Assembly: GCA_964534765.1 (NCBI GenBank)
Contig: CAZHRJ010000173.1
Span: forward strand, 1 to 5,748
From: CAZHRJ01 sp964534765
Lineage (GTDB): Bacteria > Lindowbacteria > 2-12-FULL-62-27
Length of the DNA stretch: 5,748 nucleotides
Direction of reading: 5' to 3'
Shown here: positions 1 through 5,748 of the stretch, one piece after another
Numbering within the stretch: position 1 is the stretch's first letter
Layout: each line of letters starts with the position of its first letter
The notes under the pieces: generated by a model
Told to the model about the DNA's origin: nothing
Seen by the model: the letters and a program-made list of their open reading frames with translations, nothing else
Databases searched by the model: none
Translations under genes and position numbers: made by a program

Positions 1-3000
1 GCCGTTCCGGCTGGGGCAGGTCGACACCGCCGCCGGCGCCGACACGACCGCGCCGAAATCGCCGGACACGGTGGCGATCATCGGATCGCCGTCGGACACG
101 TCGATCATCTTGGAATGGAGCGCGGTGACGGCGCTGGAGGAATCGAACGGCGGCGGGGTGGGGCTGTCGGGATACCGGGTGTATCGCAGCCAGATCAAAG
201 ACACGTCGTCCTGGATCCAAGTCGCCGAGCGGACCGGCATCCGGTATCAGGACACGGACGTGGCGGCCGGGGTCCGGTATTACTACCGCGTGATGGCCTT
301 CGACGCCGCCACACCTTTCGCGAACAAAAGTTTCTTCTCCGACTCCCAGCCCTCCGACAGCGCGGTATTCACGTCGACGGTCAACTGGTACGTGAACGAC
401 GGCGCCTACTCGTCGTCGACCGACTCCTTTACGACGGCGGCCGGATCCGACATCACGGGTCGGGGGACGGTCTCCAAACCGTTCGCATCAATCCCCATGG
501 CGATGCGCCTCGTGACGGCCGGTGACACGGTCTACATCGATGCGGGGCTGTACGACTCCTATGTCAACATCAACGGCCTGAATACCGAAACCGCCGGGAT
601 CAACATCGACAAAGACTCCATCACGCTGGTCGGCAAGGATTCCGGCGCCACAGTGATTGATCCGCCGGGGGCGAATACGACTTCCAATCTCCACGGCATT
701 TACGCCGACACACAGGTCGGCCTGTCGATCCGCAATCTTGGCGTGACGGGCGCCTACACCGGGATTTATTTCTACAATGTGGACCTATCGACCATTTCAT
801 CCGACAGCGCCGGCGCCTGCCGGAACAACGGCATCCACCTCGACGTTGCCTCCGACACAAACACCGTGACCAATACCATCGCCAGTTTCACGACGTCGGA
901 CAACGGCATTCTGCTCGATGGCAGTTCCGGCTGCACGGTCAGCGGCAACACCGCCGGCAACAACAACCTCGTCGGCATCCGGCTGAATTCGTCGGTTCAG
1001 TGGCCATCGAAGGCCAACACCGTTACCAACAACACCTGCGACGCGAATTTCAACGGCATCCGCCTCCTGGACTGCCAGAACGGGACGGTGTCCAACAACA
1101 CCGCAAATTCCAACGGCAACAACGGGATCATCCTCGAATCGTCCTCCACCGGAAATACCGTGTCCGGCAACACGGCCAACGCCAACGGGGACGGCATCTA
1201 TATCGCCAACAGCAGCCACAACAACACCGTCAGCAATAACACGGCCAACAATAACTCGAACCGTGGTTTTCAGATCGCCCTTGGCGTGGACAACAATACA
1301 TTCACAAGCAATATCGCACGGAACAACGGACTCCACGGATTCTACATCGATAACGGTGTCGGCCATGTCCTCAAACACAATCTGATCGATTCCAACGCCC
1401 AGCACGGCATTTACATCAGCGGACCCTCCGGACACTTGATCATCGACAATGACGTGACGTTCAACCTGCGCTACCAGATTTACATCGACGCCAACGCCTC
1501 CGCCGACACGTTCCAGAAAAACAACATCCGCGTGTCGGCGGCCAATCCCGACAGCGGCGTCTACAACGGAGCGACGGTGACCGCTACCCGCTTTACGATG
1601 ACCCGCAACTGGTGGGGAACCGCGGATTCGGCTGCTCTCCGGAAACTGATCTACCAGCGCGCAAACGGCGACTCCGTGATTTATTCGCCTTTCCGACTCG
1701 CCTCGGCCGATACGAATTCGGGCGCCGACACGACGGCGCCAAAAGCTCCGGACACGGTGGCGGCGGCCGGAAACGACACGTCGGTCACCGTCACCTGGCA
1801 GGGCACCTCAAGCCTTGAGGAATCCAACGGCGGCGCGGTGGCGCTGTCCGGGTACCGGGTGTACCGCAGCGCGGTGAAGGACACATCGTCATGGATCCAG
1901 GTCGCGCAGGTGGGATCGGCCACGACAAACTGGCAGGACACGAGCGTCGCCGTTGGGTCTGCCAATTATTATCGCGTCACGGCGTTTGACACCGCCACGC
2001 CCTTCACCAACGAGAGCTTCTTCTCCGACTCCCAGCCCTCCGACAGCGCGTCCTTCGCATCGCGCCTCACTTGGTACGTGAACGACACGTCGGTGACGGG
2101 TGACAGCTGGGTGACGGCGACCGGTTCGGACGTCTCCGGCCAGGGGACACTGTCGTCTCCGTTTCGGACCATCATGAAAGCTGTGTCCCTGGCGTCGGCG
2201 GGAGACACGATCGTTGTGGACGCGGGCGTGTATGACTCGTTCGTTCAGATTTCGTCCACAGAAACCGCCGCGGTCCATATCGACAAGGATTCGATCACGC
2301 TGATCGGCAAGGACACCGCGTCGACCGTTCTGGACCGCGGCGACAGCTCCGCCACGAACGGCCTGAAGGGAATCTACGCGTCCGGGCGCGCCTTTCTGGC
2401 CGTCCGGGACATCGGCGTGAAAAACTTTTACCGGGGCGTGGAATTCAAAAACGTGGACACGTCGGCCGTCCAGAACGTCTGGGTCCAGTATTCCAGGCAA
2501 TATGGGATCTACCTCAATACCGGCTCGGACAACAACCGCCTGATCGGCAACCGGGTCGAAAAATCGGTCAGCGACGGAATTCAGATGTCGTCCTCCGACA
2601 GCGTCCTCGTGTCCGGCAACACCGTCCTGACGTCCAGCGACGGCATCGTGTTCGCCACGTCGGATTCTGGCACGGCGACCAACAACACAGTGCAGAGCAG
2701 CAGTCAGAGCGGAATCACTTCGACGGGAAAATACGGCCTCTTCACCGGCAATACGGTGAACTCCAGCAGCCAGCACGGATTTTCTTTTACCTCAACCGGC
2801 GATTTCAATACCTTGCGGAATAATACCGTTTCCGGGAACGGAACCCACGGCATCTACTTCAACGTCTCGAACGACAACATCGTCGAATCCAACGCCATCT
2901 CCTCAAACGCCAGTTCCGGCATCTATATGACCACCGGCGGCAACGACAACCGGATCATCGGAAATCTCATCCACAACAACGGACAGTACGGCGTGGGAAG

Positions 3001-5748
3001 CGCCTCCTCTATCGGAAATATCCTATTTCAGAATCGGATCGATTCCAATGCCGAGTGGGCAATTTACAGAACCGGCGGCGCGACTGAGGACACCATTCAG
3101 AAAAACAACATTCTGCCTTCACCGGTGAATCCGGACTCGGGCATCTCCATCGTTTCAACCCAGGCCAAATTCCTCCTCCACCGGAACTGGTGGGGTACCA
3201 CCGATGAGGATGCCATCCGGAGGAAAATTCACCCGGCGTCCAGCGCAGACTCGCTGGTTTTCAGTCCTTACCGCATCGGCACCGTCGACACCGCCCCCGG
3301 CGCCGACACGACCGCCCCGGCCAAGCCCGCGAATGTTTCGCTCGACACGACCGCCACCGCCGGCGCGATCACCGTATCGTGGGTGATCCCGGCGATCAAT
3401 GAGGAAACAAACGGCGGGGCGGTTGGATTTTTCGGCGTCAACATTTACAGACTCCGCGCCGCGCCCGACACGACCCACTGGTCCAATCCCGCGAACCTGG
3501 TACGCACCGGCATCTCGTCGACCGAGACCACCTGGACCGACACGCAGGTCGACGCGGGGGTGACCTACTACTATCGACTGACCAGCAAAGACACCGCGAC
3601 CTTTTTTAACGAATCGTTCTTCACCGACACGAAATTCGCCCTTCCCGCCCTCGCCCCGAACACCGGCGGCCGGTGGTATGTCAACGATTCGTACAGCTCT
3701 TCGATCGATTCCTTCACAACCGCCGGCGGATCCGACACCTCCGGCAACGGTGCCGCCGCATATCCCTACCGGACGATCATGCAGGCCCTCACGCAAATCA
3801 AGTCGGGCGACACGATCTACGTCGACGCCGGGCTCTATTCCGAGACCGTCGTCATCGACACCGACTACGTGAGCCTCATCGGCAAGGATTCCAGCGCGAC
3901 CGTCATTGATCCGCCGGGCGCGAACTCCACCTCGGGTCTCTACGGAATTTTCGCCGATACCCAGACCGGTCTCTTGATCAAGGGGCTGGGAATCACCGGG
4001 TCGTTTATGGGCATCCGGATGATCAATATCGACCAATCCGTTCTAACGGAGGACAGCATTGGCGTGAATGGCGAGCACGGCATTTATCTGATCTCATCCG
4101 ATACCACCACCATCAGTAAATCCTCCATACAGAACAACAACACCTCCGGGAGCGGGTCCGGTATTTATGCCGATTCCAGCTCGTACCTGCAGATCCTCAG
4201 CAACCTGATCCAGTCCAACGGCGCCAACGGCATCTATTTTTCCGCCTGCGTGTTCGACACTATCAGCGCCAACACCGTCACCGGCAACGGCCCAACCGGC
4301 TGGGACGGCATTTCCCTCAACTCCGGATCCAACAACAATGACATCACCAGCAACGTCGCCAACGGCAACGGCTACGCCGGCATCTCTCTGAATTGGAGCT
4401 CCAATTTAACCGTCAGCGGCAACGTCACCAGCCTGAACGGTTCTTCCGGCGGTGTCGGAATTGCCTTGAACAACAGTTCCAATAATCTCATCTCGAACAA
4501 CAGCGCCGATACGAACGGCGGATCGTTTGGAGATGGAATTTCCGTGGGTTCAGGTACCAATAATACCCTCTTGTCCAATACCGTCTTCGCAAACGCCGGC
4601 GCCGGCATCTTCCTTTCCGCCAGCTCCAACAGTCTCGTTCAAAGCAACACCGCCGCAAACAACGGCGCCGGATCCACGGCCGGGGTGGGAATTGAAATTT
4701 CGTCCTGTTCCGGCATTAGGGTCGTCAACAATATGTCTCGGTCGAACATCGGAATCTCGGCGGGAATCGGGATCAAGGCGTTATCGAGTTCCAACATCCT
4801 CTTCGCCCTAAATACCCTCGACTCCAATTTTGGTTATCAAATTTCGCTCGACGGCGCTTCCGCGTCCGACACGTTTGTTAAAAACAACTTTCGCACATCC
4901 TCATCCAACCCCGACAGCGGACTATCCAACACCTCCAACAACTCCTTTGACTTGACCCGAAACCGGTGGAACACGTCGGACGAATCGAAGATCGCTAAGA
5001 TGATTTTCGATACCGGGATGGCAACCAGCATCAAGTTTTCTCCCTACCGCCTCGGCCCCGTCGACACCACCGCCGGCGCCGACACCACCGCCCCCGCGCC
5101 GCCGGCCGGGGTGACGCTTGACACGGCCGTCGCCGGCCAGATCAAAGTCACATGGATCATCCCGACGATCCAGGAGGAAACCAACGGCGGCTCGGTCAAT
5201 TTCCAGGGGGCGCGGATTTATCGCCTCAAAAACTCGCCCGACACTTCACATTGGGCCAACGCCCTCGTCTGGACCGCCGAATCGGCCGATACGACCTGGA
5301 CCGACACGCAGGTTGACGGCGGCGCCACCTACTACTACCGCCTCACCAGCCGGGACGGCGCAACATTCGTCAACGAGTCGTTTTTCTCCGATACCCAATG
5401 GATCACCGCCGTCGGCGTCGCGCCGGCTTCCATTTCCATCGTCTCCGGCAACCACCAGCTGGCCGATCCCGGGTCGGCCGGTACCCAGCCCATCCGAGTT
5501 CGCGTCCTGGACAATAATGGGATCGGACTCGCCGCCGAAACCGTGTCATTCACATTCACTCATCCTGCCGGATCGGCTCTTTCATCCAGCGGCGCGCGAC
5601 TGGGCGACACGGCCGGCATCACGTCCACCACCGCCTATACCGACGGATCCGGATATCTCAGCGAGACGGTTGTGGTTGGAACGACCGGCGACGTGTTCCG
5701 GGTCAAAGCTCATGTAGTCCGAGACTCGAGCAAAAATGTCGTCTTCAC
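1..5748 (+). CDS. Giant multidomain FnIII / parallel beta-helix / Ig-like surface protein, partial at both ends
   Basis: One frame, with codons starting at base 2, is open across the entire window (1915 complete codons, no stop). Both ends of the gene lie outside, so no start codon, ribosome binding site or signal peptide can be assigned. Domains in order: end of a previous beta-helix unit (residues 1-11), FnIII (17-122), beta-helix (129-568), FnIII (579-684), beta-helix (691-1094), FnIII (1105-1211), beta-helix (1225-1686), FnIII (1697-1803), Big_1-like Ig domain (1809 to the edge). Asn, Ser, Thr, Gly and Asp dominate, there are only six cysteines, and I see no membrane segment. Proteins of this build are normally exported and act at or outside the cell surface, in adhesion or carbohydrate binding; that role is inferred from the families. 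No enzyme active site was recognised, so the exact function is unknown. The repeated domain order in one frame makes the coding call very secure. Confidence 0.96.
2..34 (+). other. Tail of a preceding beta-helix unit
   Basis: The first residues read PFRLGQVDTAA. This matches the sequence that closes each complete beta-helix unit in the window (SPFRLASADT at about 1685, SPYRIGTVDT and SPYRLGPVDT further on). So at least one more beta-helix unit very probably lies just upstream of the window, and the module array is longer than what is visible here. Confidence 0.8.
20..55 (+). repeat. Asp-Thr linker repeat, copy 1
   Basis: Encodes VDTAAGADTTAP and joins the tail of an upstream beta-helix to FnIII-1. 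Over 36 bp it differs from the copy at 3284-3319 at only two bases, although the flanking domains differ much more. Very GC-rich compared with the beta-helix coils. Confidence 0.9.
50..367 (+). other. Fibronectin type III domain 1
   Basis: Residues 17-122 show the FnIII pattern: a Pro-rich entry (TAPKSPDTV), the B-strand Trp (LEWSAV), the C-strand GYRVYRS, and the F-strand YYYRVMAFD. An acidic loop, LEESNGG, sits between the B and C strands and recurs in all four FnIII domains here. The domain is closest to FnIII-2, sharing GYRVYRS, KDTSSWIQVA and the exit SFFSDSQPSDSA. FnIII domains in bacterial exported proteins serve as spacers or binding modules; this one sits directly before a beta-helix and after the tail of another, so a spacer between helices is the simplest reading (inference). 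Confidence 0.88.
332..364 (+). repeat. 33-bp perfect direct repeat at the FnIII exit, copy 1
   Basis: Encodes FFSDSQPSDSA at the end of FnIII-1. The identical 33 bp, silent positions included, recur at 2018-2050 at the same place in FnIII-2, 1686 bp away. The codons on either side differ between the two copies. FnIII-3 and FnIII-4 have only the related FFTDTKF and FFSDTQW here. Confidence 0.92.
386..1705 (+). other. Right-handed parallel beta-helix domain 1 (NosD-like coils)
   Basis: Residues 129-568. The N-terminal part has WYVND, then GSD followed by a GDTVYIDAGLY segment and IDKDSITLVGKDS, a start typical of pectate-lyase-fold and NosD-type beta-helix proteins. Eleven coils follow (695-1474), most beginning GI[YRHI][LI] and carrying [TS][NG]N[TI] turns; stacked Asn in these turns is expected to form the Asn ladders of beta-helices. 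The end cap has QKNNI, NPDSG (1544), NWWGT (1607-1621) and SPFRL. Four of the protein's six cysteines lie in these coils. Such domains bind or cleave polysaccharides or form adhesive shafts in other proteins; no catalytic Asp/Lys/Arg set could be recognised, so binding or structure is more likely than catalysis, with low certainty. Confidence 0.9.
695..1474 (+). repeat. Array of 11 beta-helix coil repeats in unit 1
   Basis: Coils counted from the GIYAD segment at 695 to the QIYI end-cap strand at 1475 span 260 residues, a mean of 23.6 residues (about 71 bp) per coil. Best-conserved examples are GIILESSSTGNTVSGNTANA and GIYIANSSHNNTVSNNTANN around 1125-1250. The consensus is GI.[LI]..SS.NTVSGNTA.NNG, close to the PbH1/NosD repeat. 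The central coils are the most regular; the first two and last two are divergent, as usual next to caps. Confidence 0.85.
1706..1741 (+). repeat. Asp-Thr linker repeat, copy 2
   Basis: Encodes ADTNSGADTTAP, the junction between beta-helix 1 and FnIII-2. The same junction occurs at 20-55 (VDTAAGADTTAP), 3284-3319 (VDTAPGADTTAP) and 5060-5095 (VDTTAGADTTAP). GADTTAP is invariant in all four. This copy is the most diverged in its first half, with NS in place of A[AP] or TA. It marks the module boundary at spacings of 1686, 1578 and 1776 bp. Confidence 0.9.
1736..2053 (+). other. Fibronectin type III domain 2
   Basis: Residues 579-684. It has the same framework as FnIII-1: TAPKAPDTV entry, B-strand Trp in VTWQGT, LEESNGG loop, GYRVYRS, KDTSSWIQVA, then NYYRVTAFD and the FFSDSQPSDSA exit. 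The hinge segment between WIQVA and YYRV has diverged from FnIII-1 (VGSATTNWQDTSVAVGS against RTGIRYQDTDVAAG), which suggests this exposed edge changes fastest. The likely role is a spacer or binding module between beta-helices 1 and 2 (inference from context). Confidence 0.88.
2018..2050 (+). repeat. 33-bp perfect direct repeat at the FnIII exit, copy 2
   Basis: Same 33 bp as at 332-364, in the same reading frame, encoding FFSDSQPSDSA at the end of FnIII-2. Identity at silent positions points to recent duplication or gene conversion rather than protein-level constraint alone. Confidence 0.92.
2072..3283 (+). other. Right-handed parallel beta-helix domain 2 (NosD-like coils)
   Basis: Residues 691-1094. 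It starts with WYVND, then GSDVSGQGT, PFRTIMKAV, GDTIVVDAGVYDS and IDKDSITLIGKDT, the standard beta-helix entry. Ten coils follow (2369-3058). The end cap has QKNNI, NPDSG (from 3128), NWWGT (3185-3199) and SPYRIG. This is the most divergent and shortest of the three helices: it lacks the VIDPPGAN segment shared by units 1 and 3 (LDRGDSS stands there instead), its WYVND tail is TSVTGDSW rather than YSSS.DSF, and it contains no cysteine. Its coils use more Ser and Val and fewer Asn than unit 1. No catalytic site recognised. Confidence 0.9.
2369..3058 (+). repeat. Array of 10 beta-helix coil repeats in unit 2
   Basis: From GIYAS at 2369 to the AIYR end-cap strand at 3059 there are 230 residues and ten coils, a mean of 23.0 residues (69 bp). 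Coil starts read GIYA, GVEF, GIYL, GIQM, GIVF, GITS, GFSF, GIYF, GIYM and GVGS. This is the most regular spacing of the three arrays, but the sequence repeats are degenerate, with SGNTV turns in only a few coils. Confidence 0.83.
3284..3319 (+). repeat. Asp-Thr linker repeat, copy 3
   Basis: Encodes VDTAPGADTTAP between beta-helix 2 and FnIII-3. It matches copy 1 (20-55) at 34 of 36 bases, more closely than either matches the intervening copy 2 at 1706-1741. Confidence 0.9.
3314..3634 (+). other. Fibronectin type III domain 3
   Basis: Residues 1105-1211. It enters with TAPAKPANVSLDTTATAG, then the B-strand Trp in VSWVIPAI, the conserved NEETNGG loop, the C-strand NIYRLR, and the F-strand YYYRLTSKD, ending in FFNESFFTDTK. 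It belongs with FnIII-4 rather than FnIII-1/2: both have a W[VI]IP strand, EETNGG, IYRL, a PDT[TS]HW[SA]N segment, TTWTDTQVD and YYYRLTS. A short extra linker (FALPALAPNTGGR) separates it from the following WYVND, longer than after FnIII-1 or FnIII-2. Confidence 0.88.
3674..5059 (+). other. Right-handed parallel beta-helix domain 3 (NosD-like coils)
   Basis: Residues 1225-1686. It starts with WYVND, then GSDTSGNG, PYRTIMQAL, GDTIYVDAGLYSE and the VSLIGKDSSATVIDPPGAN segment, which nearly matches that of unit 1. Twelve coils follow (3944-4837), making this the longest helix here. The end cap has VKNNF, NPDSG (from 4907) and SPYRLG, but the usual NWWGT is NRWNT (4961-4975), a degenerate form. 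Two cysteines lie in the coils. Several coils carry Gly/Ser insertions at the turn (SLNGSSGGV, NNGAGSTAGV), likely loops protruding from the shaft and possible binding sites (inference). Local GC is lower here than in the FnIII parts, reflecting Asn/Ile/Ser-rich sequence. Confidence 0.9.
3944..4837 (+). repeat. Array of 12 beta-helix coil repeats in unit 3
   Basis: From GIFAD at 3944 to the QISL end-cap strand at 4838 there are 298 residues and twelve coils, a mean of 24.8 residues. Coil starts read GIFA, GIRM, GIYL, GIYA, GIYF, GISL, GISL, GIAL, GISV, GIFL, GIEI and GIGI. The longer mean comes from turn insertions of two to five residues in about half of the coils, unlike the tight 23-residue spacing of unit 2. 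Confidence 0.84.
5060..5095 (+). repeat. Asp-Thr linker repeat, copy 4
   Basis: Encodes VDTTAGADTTAP between beta-helix 3 and FnIII-4. It differs from copy 1 mainly by synonymous ACG-to-ACC and GCG-to-GCC changes, in line with the ACC/GCC-leaning codon choice of this end of the window. Confidence 0.88.
5090..5410 (+). other. Fibronectin type III domain 4
   Basis: Residues 1697-1803. It enters with APAPPAGVTLDTAVAG, then the B-strand Trp at residue 1718 in VTWIIPTI, the QEETNGG loop, ARIYRLK, a PDTSHWAN segment, TTWTDTQVD, and the F-strand YYYRLTSRD from about residue 1777, ending in FVNESFFSDTQW. It is the closest relative of FnIII-3. Unlike the other three copies it is not followed by WYVND and a beta-helix but by an Ig-like domain, so it is the junction where the repeated architecture ends or changes. 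Confidence 0.88.
5426..5746 (+). other. Bacterial Ig-like domain, Big_1/invasin type (runs off the window)
   Basis: Residues 1809-1915 begin ASISIVSGNHQ, followed by a strand PIRVRVLDNNGIGLAAETVSF and later AYTDGSGYLSETVVVG and GDVFRVKA. This order matches the Big_1 pattern (a first strand ending in SG[ND].Q, then V.D..G.PV....V.F, a T[DN]..G.a....G segment, and G...V.A). Big_1 domains form extended rods in invasin/intimin-like adhesins and occur in many other exported bacterial proteins. The last strands are at or beyond the window edge, so further Ig-like copies may follow. A generic beta-sandwich filler domain is the main alternative. Confidence 0.72.

Noticed and set aside
115..525. Plus-strand open frame of 136 codons near the left end
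   Set aside because: It is an out-of-frame reading across FnIII-1 and the start of beta-helix 1, Arg/Gly-rich and without any domain pattern.
3155..4036. Antisense open frame of 293 codons, and similar ones at 1889-2776 and 797-1435
   Set aside because: They lie wholly opposite the strongly supported sense frame, their translations are Arg/Gly/Val/Asp-rich with no recognisable domain, and they recur at repeated modules because the GC-rich sense codons leave few antisense stops.
695..4837. Regularly spaced repeats that might be a CRISPR array
   Set aside because: The roughly 70-bp units are degenerate at DNA level, keep the reading frame and encode beta-helix coils; there are no identical repeats with unique spacers.
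386..5059. Polysaccharide lyase or hydrolase activity for the beta-helices
   Set aside because: The fold is shared with pectate lyases and related enzymes, but I could not identify a catalytic residue set, so an enzyme name would be unsupported.
41..5090. Recurring GACACG/GACACC hexamers as a possible DNA-level signal such as an uptake sequence
   Set aside because: Wherever I checked, the copies lie in the coding frame as Asp-Thr codons on one strand only, with the codon ending varying, so the recurrence is explained by the protein sequence.
5118..5717. Plus-strand open frame of 199 codons in another frame
   Set aside because: Its Pro/Ser/Arg-rich translation is typical of an out-of-frame reading of GC-rich DNA, and it overlaps the clear FnIII-4 and Ig-like coding sequence.

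Overview
The whole 5.7 kb window is the inside of one very large gene on the + strand. Reading from base 2, one frame stays open for 1915 codons with no stop, and no start or stop codon of the gene lies in the window. Domain signatures appear in this frame from end to end, so there is no sign of a frameshift and no intergenic DNA. I see no RNA genes, promoters, terminators, insertion sequences or CRISPR arrays.

The protein is modular. A unit of about 530-590 residues recurs: a GC-rich Asp-Thr linker (GADTTAP), a fibronectin type III (FnIII) domain, and a right-handed parallel beta-helix. The beta-helix has an N-terminal WYVND...GSD...GDT...DAG.Y cap, then 10-12 NosD-like coils of about 23-25 residues, then an NPDSG...NWWGT...SP[FY]R end cap. 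Layout: tail of an earlier unit (2-34); FnIII-1 (50-367) and beta-helix 1 (386-1705); FnIII-2 (1736-2053) and beta-helix 2 (2072-3283); FnIII-3 (3314-3634) and beta-helix 3 (3674-5059); FnIII-4 (5090-5410). After FnIII-4 the pattern breaks: a bacterial Ig-like domain of the Big_1/invasin type (about 5426 to the window edge) replaces the fourth beta-helix.

This composition (Asn, Ser, Thr, Gly and Asp-rich, only six cysteines in 1915 residues, FnIII plus beta-helix plus Ig-like) fits a secreted or surface-exposed bacterial protein, such as a giant adhesin or a carbohydrate-binding or carbohydrate-processing protein. No catalytic residues are recognisable and neither the signal peptide nor the anchor is in view, so the function is open. 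The DNA is GC-rich, strongly so in the FnIII/linker parts and much less so in the beta-helix coils. The phylum cannot be fixed from this sequence; an uncultured environmental bacterium is a reasonable guess but only that.

The most interesting aspects concern how the gene evolved. FnIII domains pair as 1+2 and 3+4, while the beta-helix caps pair as 1+3 with 2 as the outlier, which suggests mosaic duplication or gene conversion. Module length differences are largely accounted for by changes in coil number (11, 10 and 12) plus small changes in coil length.
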